The notes beneath the pieces are model-generated. The model ran no database searches. It was not told the DNA's origin and worked only from the letters and a program-made list of their open reading frames with translations. Below are positions 1 to 5,576 of a stretch of 5,645 nt of DNA, one piece after another (positions within the stretch are counted from its first letter, which is position 1; every line of letters starts with the position of its first letter). Made by a program: the position numbers and the translations under genes. Location of the stretch: the NCBI GenBank assembly GCA_000435835.1, contig FR883360.1:5350-10994 (forward strand). Reading direction: 5' to 3'. Source of the DNA: Clostridium sp. CAG:221 (GTDB taxonomy: Bacteria; Bacillota; Clostridia; Clostridiales; Clostridiaceae).

Positions 1-22
1 ACCAAAAAGAAGAAGAGTTTAG
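1..22 (+). CDS. rpsK: 30S ribosomal protein S11, last six codons (partial)
   Basis: The first bases, read in the frame starting at base 2, give Pro-Lys-Arg-Arg-Arg-Val and then a TAG stop at 20-22. This matches the conserved basic C-terminus of ribosomal protein S11, which usually ends in PPK(K/R)RRV. In Firmicutes rpsK lies directly upstream of rpsD or rpoA in the alpha operon, so position and sequence agree. S11 sits on the platform of the small subunit. Only the tail is in the window, so nothing can be said about the rest of the gene. The identification rests on six residues plus synteny. A 32-base gap containing the rpsD ribosome binding site follows. Confidence 0.85.
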
Positions 23-54
23 TTTATATATAAGTTCAACAGGAGGTGTAACGA

Positions 55-675
55 ATGGCAAGATATACTGGAGCTACATGTAGATTATGTAGAAGAGAAG
101 GTCAAAAGCTATTCCTTAAGGGAGATAGATGCTTTACTGATAAATGTGCTTTCGTTAGAAGAAGCTATGCACCAGGACAACATGGAGCAGCTAAGAAAAA
201 GATGTCTAACTACGGAGTTCAATTAAGAGAAAAGCAAAAAGCAAGAAGAATATACGGTGTTTTAGAGAAACAATTTAGAGCATACTATGAAAAAGCTGAA
301 CACATGAAAGGTATCAGCGGTGAAAACTTACTTAAATTATTAGAAATGAGATTAGATAACGTTGTTTACAGATTAGGATACGGTGCTTCAAGAAACGAAG
401 CTAGACAATTAGTAACACACGGTCATTTCTTAGTAAATGGTAAAAAAGTTGATATCCCATCATTCAAGGTATCAGTTAACGATGTTGTATCTGTTTGTGA
501 AAAGAGCAGAGGAACTGAAAAGTTCAAGACATTTGTTGAAAACCCAAAAACATTACCAAAATGGTTAGAAGCTAACGTTGAAAACTATGAAGGTAAAGTT
601 GTTGCTGAACCAGCTAGAGAAGACATTGATGTACCAGTTAATGAAACTCTAATCGTTGAGTTATACAGCAAATAA
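55..675 (+). CDS. rpsD: 30S ribosomal protein S4, zinc-binding type
   Basis: This is primary 16S rRNA-binding protein S4, which nucleates small-subunit assembly and lies near the mRNA entry tunnel. At 206 residues it is full length. The N-terminal region has four cysteines, C9, C12, C26 and C31 (CX2C-X13-CX4C), typical of the zinc-binding form of S4. The conserved SYAPGQHG segment is at 37-44. An S4 RNA-binding domain begins near residue 98 with MRLDNVVYRLG and continues through the ARQLVTHGHFLVNGK stretch to about residue 145. The ATG start follows an excellent AGGAGGTG ribosome binding site at 41-48 with a 6-base spacing. It lies between rpsK and rpoA. In many bacteria S4 represses its own mRNA, but no such element can be assigned upstream because only 32 non-coding bases precede the gene. 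Identity is secure. Confidence 0.98.
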   Translation: MARYTGATCRLCRREGQKLFLKGDRCFTDKCAFVRRSYAPGQHGAAKKKMSNYGVQLREKQKARRIYGVLEKQFRAYYEKAEHMKGISGENLLKLLEMRLDNVVYRLGYGASRNEARQLVTHGHFLVNGKKVDIPSFKVSVNDVVSVCEKSRGTEKFKTFVENPKTLPKWLEANVENYEGKVVAEPAREDIDVPVNETLIVELYSK

Positions 676-773
676 AATCTAACTTTGTAAAATAAGATCT
701 AGTCTTAAGTGCAATTTTAGAATCAGTTGCCCTCATAATTAGATTGCCATTTTAATATAAGGAGGGTTTTTAA
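676..773 (+). other. rpsD-rpoA intercistronic region with weak pairing potential
   Basis: These 98 bases are the longest gap inside the ribosomal protein operon seen here. The 3' end carries the rpoA ribosome binding site GGAGGG at 761-766, 7 bases before the ATG. A small perfect hairpin can form from TAAGA (693-697) and TCTTA (703-707). AATCTAA (676-682) can pair with TTAGATT (739-745) to enclose it. As an exclusive alternative, GCAAT (711-715) can pair with ATTGC (743-747). No U-tract follows a stem, so this is not an intrinsic terminator. No convincing sigma-A promoter is visible: TTGCCC at 727-732 lacks a well-spaced -10. The function, if any, is unknown. Confidence 0.4.
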
Positions 774-1721
774 ATGTTAGAAATCGAAAAGCCAATAATA
801 GAGTGCATTGAATCAAATGAAGATGGTACTTATGGTAAGTATGTAGTTGAACCACTTGAAAGAGGATACGGAATTACACTTGGAAATGCTATGAGAAGAA
901 TATTACTTTCATCACTTCCAGGTGTAGCAACTACATCTGTTAAAATCGATACAGTACTTCATGAATTTTCAACTGTACAAGGCGTTAAAGAAGATGTTAC
1001 AGAATTAATTCTTAACATCAAATCATTAGCGTTAACAATGGAAGGTGAAGGACCAAAAACTATCTATATAGATGCTCAAGGTCCAGGTGTAGTAACAGGA
1101 GCTGACATTAAGACAGATGGAGATGTAGAAGTTATTAATAAAGATCTACATATAGCGACTTTAGATGATAACGGAAAACTATATATGGAGTTAACAGTAA
1201 ACAGAGGAAGAGGTTATGTTACTCAAAATAAAAATAAGAGCGAATCATTACCACTTTCAGCTATAGCTGTTGATTCAATATACACTCCAGTGAAAAGAGT
1301 TAACTTTACAGTAGAAAATACTAGAGTTGGTCAAATTACTGACTACGATAAGTTAACTTTAGAAATCTGGACTAATGGTACTATTAAAATAGATGAAGCT
1401 ATAAGCTTATCTGCTAAAATTTTAATAGAACACTTCAAGTTATTCATGTCCTTAGGAGTTGCGACTAATGATGTTGAAATAATGATAGAAAAAGAAGAAG
1501 ATAAAAAGGAAAAAGTACTAGAAATGACTGTTGAAGAGCTAGACCTTTCAGTTAGATCATATAACTGCTTAAAGAGAGCTGGTATCAACACAGTTCAAGA
1601 GCTTGCTGGTAAATCAATGGATGACATGATGAAGGTAAGAAATCTAGGAAAGAAATCCTTAGAAGAAGTTGAAAGAAAGCTTAAAGAATTAGGTTTAAGC
1701 TTAAAATTAAGCGACGAGTAA
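774..1721 (+). CDS. rpoA: DNA-directed RNA polymerase subunit alpha
   Basis: The alpha subunit dimerises to seed assembly of core RNA polymerase and contacts upstream promoter DNA and activators. The 315-residue length is normal for Firmicutes. The N-terminal assembly domain covers about residues 1-235 and includes the hallmark LERGYGITLGNAMRRILLSSLPG region at 28-50. A charged linker rich in Lys and Glu (about 239-256) leads to the C-terminal domain. In SVRSYNCLKRAG (259-270), R261 and N264 align with E. coli R265 and N268, which bind UP elements. The second conserved stretch, RNLGKKSLEEVE, is at 289-300. The ATG lies 7 bases after GGAGGG at 761-766. The TAA stop overlaps the rplQ ribosome binding site, leaving a 12-base gap. 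The product presumably reads the A-rich tract upstream of the promoter at 5541 as an UP-like element. Identity is secure. Confidence 0.99.
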   Translation: MLEIEKPIIECIESNEDGTYGKYVVEPLERGYGITLGNAMRRILLSSLPGVATTSVKIDTVLHEFSTVQGVKEDVTELILNIKSLALTMEGEGPKTIYIDAQGPGVVTGADIKTDGDVEVINKDLHIATLDDNGKLYMELTVNRGRGYVTQNKNKSESLPLSAIAVDSIYTPVKRVNFTVENTRVGQITDYDKLTLEIWTNGTIKIDEAISLSAKILIEHFKLFMSLGVATNDVEIMIEKEEDKKEKVLEMTVEELDLSVRSYNCLKRAGINTVQELAGKSMDDMMKVRNLGKKSLEEVERKLKELGLSLKLSDE

Positions 1722-1733
1722 GGAGGAAGATCC

Positions 1734-2075
1734 ATGGCAGGTTATCGTAAGTTAGGTCTTGCTACAGACCAAAGAAGAGCTATGTTAAGAAGCTTAGTAA
1801 CAAGCTTTTTAAAGCACGGAAGAATAGAAACTACTGAAACTAGAGCTAAAGAAGCTAGAAGTATAGCTGAAAAGATGATCACTCTTGCAAAAAGAGGAGA
1901 TCTTCACGCTAGAAGACAAGTTTTAGCTTACATTTTAGAAGAAGAAGTAGTTAAAACATTATTCGATGAAATCGCACCAAAGTATGCTGAAAGAAATGGT
2001 GGATACACTAGAATGATGAAAAAAGGCCCTAGAAGAGGGGACGGAGCAGAAGTTGTTATACTTGAATTAGTATAA
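1734..2075 (+). CDS. rplQ: 50S ribosomal protein L17
   Basis: L17 is a large-subunit protein located near the exit of the peptide tunnel. The 113-residue length is typical. The family pattern is clear: MAGYRKLG at the start, DQRRAMLRSLVTSFLKHGRI at about 12-31, TTETRAKEARSIAEKMITLAKRGDLHARRQ at about 33-62, and the C-terminal GGYTRMMK...RRGDGAEVVILELV. The ATG follows AAGGAGG at 1720-1726 with 7 bases between, and this site overlaps the rpoA stop codon, so the two cistrons are likely translationally coupled. It is the last gene of the alpha operon and is followed within 10 bases by an intrinsic terminator. Its fifth codon is CGT, an uncommon arginine codon here, while its other Arg codons are AGA. 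Identity is secure. Confidence 0.98.
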   Translation: MAGYRKLGLATDQRRAMLRSLVTSFLKHGRIETTETRAKEARSIAEKMITLAKRGDLHARRQVLAYILEEEVVKTLFDEIAPKYAERNGGYTRMMKKGPRRGDGAEVVILELV

Positions 2076-2083
2076 TTTCTTTT

Positions 2084-2121
2084 AGGGGGATTAAGTGTTA
2101 AGCTTAATCCCTCTTTTTTTT
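2084..2121 (+). terminator. Intrinsic terminator of the ribosomal protein/rpoA operon
   Basis: A perfect 9-bp stem pairs GGGATTAAG (2087-2095) with CTTAATCCC (2103-2111) around a 7-base loop. It extends outward by a G-U, a G-C and an A-U pair to 2084 and 2114. The 3' arm runs straight into eight Ts (2114-2121), the classic Rho-independent arrangement. It begins 9 bases after the rplQ stop. The upstream flank is not A-rich enough to provide a good U-tract on the opposite strand, so it looks unidirectional. Confidence 0.95.
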
Positions 2122-2147
2122 ATAAATATTATGTAAAAGCTTATAAT
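2119..2147 (+). promoter_or_regulatory. Candidate sigma-A promoter for the ecfA1-ecfA2-ecfT-truA unit
   Basis: TATAAT at 2142-2147 is a perfect -10 hexamer. Seventeen bases upstream, TTTATA at 2119-2124 matches four of six positions of the TTGACA -35 element. Transcription would start near 2154, giving a leader of roughly 100 bases before ecfA1. The -35 shares bases with the end of the upstream terminator's T-tract. The region is extremely AT-rich and -10-like words recur (TATACT at 2164, TATAAG at 2189, TATGAT at 2221), so the choice is uncertain. Some promoter is expected here because a strong terminator lies immediately upstream. Confidence 0.45.
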
Positions 2148-2242
2148 ATTATAGAAAATAATGTATACTTAAATTTAATAAGTCTGCTTATAAGGAAAAT
2201 AGAAACATTATAGGTTTTTATATGATATTTAATTAGTTAAGA
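2148..2242 (+). other. AT-rich leader between candidate promoter and ecfA1
   Basis: This non-coding stretch would be the 5' untranslated region of the ecfA1 transcript. I see no stable hairpin, terminator or recognisable riboswitch in it. The only inverted repeat nearby is AT-only (AATATTAT at 2125-2132 with ATAATATT at 2143-2150), overlaps the candidate promoter and is likely compositional. ECF genes in Firmicutes can carry vitamin riboswitches upstream of S-component genes, but nothing here supports one for this shared module. Confidence 0.4.
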
Positions 2243-2248
2243 GGGAGG
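2243..2248 (+). promoter_or_regulatory. Ribosome binding site deciding the ecfA1 start
   Basis: GGGAGG is a strong Shine-Dalgarno core. It lies 7 bases before the in-frame TTG at 2256, the optimum distance. The in-frame ATG at 2265 is 16 bases away, and the out-of-frame ATG at 2252 only 3. Spacing therefore favours the TTG as the main start of ecfA1. Confidence 0.75.
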
Positions 2249-2255
2249 AAAATGC

Positions 2256-3098
2256 TTGAATACGATGATTGAATGTAGAAATTTAATTTTTAAATATACA
2301 GCTGGTGAAAATCAGGAAGAAAAGATTGCTATTAATGATGTCAACCTTCAAATAAAAGAAGGAGAGTTTATTGCTATCTTAGGACACAATGGTTCTGGTA
2401 AATCTACTATGGCTAAACATATGAATGCATTACTTATTCCTACTGAAGGAAAAATGTTAGTGAATAAAATGGATACTTCTGATATGAATAACTTATGGAA
2501 TATAAGGGAAACAGCTGGAATGGTTTTTCAAAATCCAGATAATCAGTTAGTAGCAACTATAGTAGAAGAAGATGTTGCTTTTGGCCCAGAAAATTTAGGG
2601 GTACCACCGGAAGAAATAAGAAAAAGAGTTGATGAGGCTTTAGAGAGGGTTGGAATGTCAGAGTATAAAAGACATGCACCACATCTTCTTTCAGGAGGAC
2701 AAAAGCAGAGAATAGCCATTGCTGGCATATTAGCTATGAAACCAAAATGTATAATCTTTGATGAGCCAACAGCTATGCTTGATCCATCAGGTAGAAAAGA
2801 AGTTCTTGATACTATTATTGATTTAAATAAGAATTATGGAATTACAGTAATACTTATAACACACTATATGGATGAGGCTGCTAAAGCAGATAGAATAGTT
2901 GTAATGGATAAAGGAAAACTGATTTTAGACGGAAAGCCACGTGATGTTTTCTCTAATGTAGAAAAGATGAAGAGTATAGGACTAGATGTTCCTCAAGTAA
3001 CTGAATTAAGTTATGAATTGCAAAAAGCAGGAATTAATATAGATACTAGAATATTAGATGTGAATGAGATGGTGAATGCAATATGTCAATTAAAATAG
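2256..3098 (+). CDS. ecfA1: Energy-coupling factor transporter ATPase EcfA1
   Basis: This is one of two ABC ATPases that power ECF-type uptake of vitamins and related micronutrients, acting on the cytoplasmic face of the membrane with EcfA2 and EcfT. The 280-residue protein has Walker A GHNGSGKST at 43-51, a Q-loop in FQNPDNQ (Q92), signature LSGGQ at 145-149, Walker B CIIFDE with catalytic E170, the D-loop MLDP at 174-177 and H-loop H203. FQNPDNQ and the AMLDPSGR form mark EcfA1 rather than EcfA2. The C-terminal 60-70 residues form the extra domain of ECF ATPases. The start is TTG, chosen on ribosome binding site spacing; ATG at 2265, three codons in, is the alternative. It overlaps ecfA2 by 16 bases. 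Older annotation calls this family cobalt transporter CbiO; substrate specificity is not encoded here. Confidence 0.95.
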   Translation: MNTMIECRNLIFKYTAGENQEEKIAINDVNLQIKEGEFIAILGHNGSGKSTMAKHMNALLIPTEGKMLVNKMDTSDMNNLWNIRETAGMVFQNPDNQLVATIVEEDVAFGPENLGVPPEEIRKRVDEALERVGMSEYKRHAPHLLSGGQKQRIAIAGILAMKPKCIIFDEPTAMLDPSGRKEVLDTIIDLNKNYGITVILITHYMDEAAKADRIVVMDKGKLILDGKPRDVFSNVEKMKSIGLDVPQVTELSYELQKAGINIDTRILDVNEMVNAICQLK

Positions 3099-3940
3099 AG
3101 AATTTAACATATGTTTATATGCCAAAGACACCTTTTGAAAAAAAGGCTTTAGATAATGTAAATTTAGAAATAGAAGATGGAGAGTTTTTAGCAGTAATCG
3201 GACATACTGGTTCAGGAAAATCTACATTAATACAGCATTTAAATGGACTTTTAAAGCCAGCCAGTGGAAAGATTTATGTTGATGGAACTGATATAACTGA
3301 TAAAGATACTAAGCTAGTTGATATTAGAAAAAAAGTTGGATTAGTATTTCAATATCCAGAGTATCAGCTGTTTGAAGAAACTATTGCTAAAGATATTGCT
3401 TATGGACCAAGCAATTTAGAATTAAATGAAGATGAAATATTAAAAAGAGTTAAAAAGTCCATGGAAATGGTAGGTTTGAATTATGAGGAATATAAAGATA
3501 TTTCACCATTTGAACTTAGTGGAGGACAGAAGAGGAGAGTAGCCATTGCTGGAGTAATTGCAATGGAACCTAAGGTGCTTATATTAGATGAACCTACAGC
3601 AGGGTTAGACCCAGCAGGTAGAGATGATATATTAGAGCAGATAAAGCTTCTACATGAAAAATATAATATGACAATAATTCTTGTAAGCCATAGTATGGAG
3701 GATGTAGGGAAGTTAGCAGAGAAGATCATTGTAATGAATGATGGTCATATAGAGCTTCAAGGCAAACCAAAAGAGGTATTTAAGGAAATTGATACTTTAG
3801 AAAAAATAGGCTTAGCTGTGCCACAAGTAACATATTTAATGCGAGAGTTAAAGAAAAAAGGTTTTAATGTATCAGAAGATATTTTTACTGTGGAAAAAGC
3901 TAAAAGTGAATTATTAAATATATTATTAAAAAATAAGTAA
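3083..3940 (+). CDS. ecfA2: Energy-coupling factor transporter ATPase EcfA2
   Basis: This is the second ATPase of the ECF module, forming a heterodimer with EcfA1 in which both ATP sites form at the interface. It is 285 residues long with Walker A GHTGSGKST at 40-48, a Q-loop in FQYPEYQLFEET (Q90), signature LSGGQ at 145-149, Walker B VLILDE with E170, D-loop GLDP at 174-177 and H-loop H203. FQYPEYQLFEET is characteristic of EcfA2. It resembles EcfA1 along its length, as expected for paralogues from an old duplication. The ATG lies inside the end of ecfA1 and has only a weak ribosome binding site (GGTG at 3071-3074), so translation probably depends on ribosomes finishing ecfA1. That would help keep the two subunits near 1:1. 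All catalytic motifs are intact in both ATPases. Confidence 0.95.
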   Translation: MSIKIENLTYVYMPKTPFEKKALDNVNLEIEDGEFLAVIGHTGSGKSTLIQHLNGLLKPASGKIYVDGTDITDKDTKLVDIRKKVGLVFQYPEYQLFEETIAKDIAYGPSNLELNEDEILKRVKKSMEMVGLNYEEYKDISPFELSGGQKRRVAIAGVIAMEPKVLILDEPTAGLDPAGRDDILEQIKLLHEKYNMTIILVSHSMEDVGKLAEKIIVMNDGHIELQGKPKEVFKEIDTLEKIGLAVPQVTYLMRELKKKGFNVSEDIFTVEKAKSELLNILLKNK

Positions 3941-3958
3941 TGGAAAGAGAGAATTAGT

Positions 3959-4756
3959 ATGATAAAAGATATTACAATAGGCCAATATATACCTGGCGAA
4001 TCTTTTGTGCATAAGCTTGACCCAAGAACTAAGATATTAATATCTATTTTGTTTATTATATCGCTTTTTGTGGTGGATAAATTTGCAGCATATTCTTTTG
4101 TAGTTGCTTTTTTAATATTAGTTATTTGCACAGCAAAGATACCATTTAGATTTGTGTATAAAGGTCTTAAACCAGTATTTCTATTAATTGCATTAACAGG
4201 GGTCTTAAACTTATTTATGGTAAAAGGTGGAGAGCTTTTATTTAGTTTTGGCTTTATTAAAATATATGAACTAGGACTTAGGACAGCTGTATTTATGGCT
4301 ATAAGATTAATATTGTTAATTATGGGTACTTCAATATTAACATTAACTACATCGCCAATAGAACTTACAGATGGTATAGAAAGACTTCTAAGACCTATAG
4401 GAAAAGAAATAGCTCATGAATTAGCAATGATGATGACCATTGCTTTAAGATTCATACCAACATTAATGGATGAAACTGATAAGATAATGAAAGCTCAAAA
4501 AGCAAGAGGAGCTGATTTTGAAACAGGAAACATTCTACAGAAAGCTAAAAATCTAATACCATTATTAATTCCTTTATTCATTAGTTCTTTTAAAAGAGCT
4601 GATGAACTAGCTATGGCCATGGAAGCAAGATGTTATCGAGGTGGAGTTGGCAGAACGAGAATGAAGGTGTTAAAATTCACTTCAAAAGATATAATTGCTT
4701 TTGCATTATTTGCTGTAGTATTTGCTAGCATTATAGCAACAAGAATTTTTTTATAA
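3959..4756 (+). CDS. ecfT: Energy-coupling factor transporter transmembrane protein EcfT
   Basis: EcfT is the membrane scaffold joining the ATPase pair to an exchangeable substrate-binding S component. The 265-residue protein has hydrophobic segments at about 26-41, 43-58, 71-88, 108-130, 198-211 and 243-262. A long amphipathic cytoplasmic region between about 135 and 235 provides the coupling helices. This region contains the Ala-Arg-Gly signature at 182-184 (QKARGADF) and a second, variant motif at 223-225 (EARCYRGG, Ala-Arg-Cys). Both short motifs are known in the family to dock onto the ATPases. The ATG starts 18 bases after ecfA2. Its ribosome binding site is poor (AGAGAG at 3946-3951, spacing 7), suggesting coupling to upstream translation. 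No S component follows, so this is probably the shared group II module. Identity is secure; transported substrates cannot be read from this window. Confidence 0.95.
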   Translation: MIKDITIGQYIPGESFVHKLDPRTKILISILFIISLFVVDKFAAYSFVVAFLILVICTAKIPFRFVYKGLKPVFLLIALTGVLNLFMVKGGELLFSFGFIKIYELGLRTAVFMAIRLILLIMGTSILTLTTSPIELTDGIERLLRPIGKEIAHELAMMMTIALRFIPTLMDETDKIMKAQKARGADFETGNILQKAKNLIPLLIPLFISSFKRADELAMAMEARCYRGGVGRTRMKVLKFTSKDIIAFALFAVVFASIIATRIFL

Positions 4757-4777
4757 ATTTTTAATATTAGAATAAAA

Positions 4778-4784
4778 AGGTGAT
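4778..4784 (+). promoter_or_regulatory. Ribosome binding site deciding the truA GTG start
   Basis: AGGTGAT matches the 3' part of the extended Shine-Dalgarno consensus AGGAGGTGAT exactly. It lies 6 bases before the GTG at 4791. No in-frame ATG exists nearby, and the family's conserved N-terminal residues begin within a few codons, so the GTG start is well supported. Confidence 0.8.
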
Positions 4785-4790
4785 AGTTTA

Positions 4791-5525
4791 GTGAAAAATA
4801 TAAAACTGATAATAGAGTATGATGGTACTAATTATTATGGATGGCAGAAGCAAAATGATAAGGTGACTATACAGGGGACACTTGAAGAGGCTGTAAGGAA
4901 TCTTACTAAGGAAGAAAATGAGGTGATAGGATGCTCCAGAACTGATTCTGGAGTACATGCTAGAGGATTTGTTGCATCCTTTAAGACAGAGAGTACAGTA
5001 CCACCCCATAAGTTTAGAGAAGCAATTAATTATAGATTACCAGATGATATTGTAGTTCTTAGCTCAGAAGAAGTCTCAGAAGATTTCCATCCAAGGTATT
5101 TAGCTAAAGGAAAGACTTATGAATATACAATATATAATAATTTAGTTCCAACAGCATTAAATAGAACATTTTCATATCATTATAAATATCCATTAGATAT
5201 AGAAGCAATGAAGGATGCCTGCCAATTCTTTAAGGGAACTCATGACTTCAAAGCTTTTAGAAGTGAAGGAAGTTCTGTTAAGACAACTGTAAGGACTATA
5301 TATGATTTAAATATTAAAATCGAAGGTGATTTTATTAAGATTTCTGTTTCAGGTGATGGTTTTTTATATAATATGGTTAGAATAATAGTAGGTACTTTAA
5401 TTAATGTTGGAAGAGGTAAAATTTCACCACAAGATATTGAAAAAATTATAGCAGGAAGAGATCGAAAAGCAGCTGGAGATTGTGTTCCTGCAAAAGGTTT
5501 AAAGCTTGTAGAAGTTTATTATTAA
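4791..5525 (+). CDS. truA: tRNA pseudouridine(38-40) synthase TruA
   Basis: TruA converts uridines at positions 38-40 of the tRNA anticodon stem-loop to pseudouridine in the cytoplasm. The protein is 244 residues, the usual length. The N-terminus shows the family strand KLIIEYDGTNYYGWQKQ (5-21). The catalytic aspartate is D52 in CSRTDSGVHARG (48-59). Later conserved stretches include the FHPRYLAKGKTYEYTI region (99-114), the HDFKAF segment (151-156), and GDGFLYNMVRIIVGTLINVGRGK (188-210), which forms part of the active-site fold. It starts with GTG, 34 bases after ecfT. Linkage of truA to ecfT is a long-standing Firmicute arrangement and need not mean shared function. No good terminator follows before the next promoter. 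Clostridia can carry more than one truA, so a paralogue elsewhere is possible. Confidence 0.96.
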   Translation: MKNIKLIIEYDGTNYYGWQKQNDKVTIQGTLEEAVRNLTKEENEVIGCSRTDSGVHARGFVASFKTESTVPPHKFREAINYRLPDDIVVLSSEEVSEDFHPRYLAKGKTYEYTIYNNLVPTALNRTFSYHYKYPLDIEAMKDACQFFKGTHDFKAFRSEGSSVKTTVRTIYDLNIKIEGDFIKISVSGDGFLYNMVRIIVGTLINVGRGKISPQDIEKIIAGRDRKAAGDCVPAKGLKLVEVYY

Positions 5526-5540
5526 AAATAAAAAAAAATG

Positions 5541-5569
5541 TTGACACGCCCGTAAGCGTGTATTATAAT
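5541..5569 (+). promoter_or_regulatory. Consensus sigma-A promoter, probably for rplM-rpsI
   Basis: TTGACA at 5541-5546 and TATAAT at 5564-5569 are both perfect consensus hexamers with the optimal 17-base spacer. An A-rich tract including nine consecutive As (5530-5538) lies just upstream and resembles an UP element. Transcription would start near G5577. The downstream gene is outside the window; in Firmicutes the gene after truA is usually rplM, and a promoter this strong suits a ribosomal protein operon. The site itself is near certain; its target is inferred from synteny. Confidence 0.93.
5544..5561. repeat. Inverted repeat in the promoter spacer
   Basis: ACACGC (5544-5549) and GCGTGT (5556-5561) are perfect 6-bp arms around the 6-base centre CCGTAA. 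The repeat takes in the last three bases of the -35 element and ends 2 bases before the -10. It is strikingly GC-rich for this region. It could be an operator for a DNA-binding regulator, or a weak hairpin in read-through transcript from truA. I do not recognise it as a known regulator site. Confidence 0.7.
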
Positions 5570-5576
5570 TTATTTT

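Noticed and set aside
727..758. Promoter for rpoA using TTGCCC (727-732) and TAATAT (753-758)
   Set aside because: The spacer would be 20 bases, too long for sigma-A, and 17-base alternatives give poor -10 matches.
1343..1591. Minus-strand ORF of 82 codons inside rpoA
   Set aside because: It is fully antisense to conserved rpoA sequence and very serine-rich from complementing Glu/Lys codons; the similar ORFs opposite ecfA1 (2543-2728) and ecfA2 (3481-3729) were rejected for the same reason.
2125..2150. 8-bp inverted repeat AATATTAT/ATAATATT upstream of ecfA1 as an operator
   Set aside because: It consists only of A and T in a very AT-rich stretch, where such repeats arise easily; it gives a weak stem and I recognise no regulator for it.
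3757..4131. Minus-strand ORF of 124 codons with hydrophobic stretches, across the ecfA2-ecfT junction
   Set aside because: It lies wholly opposite two well-identified genes and their 18-base gap. Its hydrophobic, Ile/Leu/Asn/Ser-rich composition is what the complement of AT-rich coding sequence gives, and no family motif is visible.
4788..5009. Minus-strand ORF of 73 codons opposite the start of truA
   Set aside because: It is antisense to the conserved truA N-terminal region, and its composition is typical of a shadow frame.
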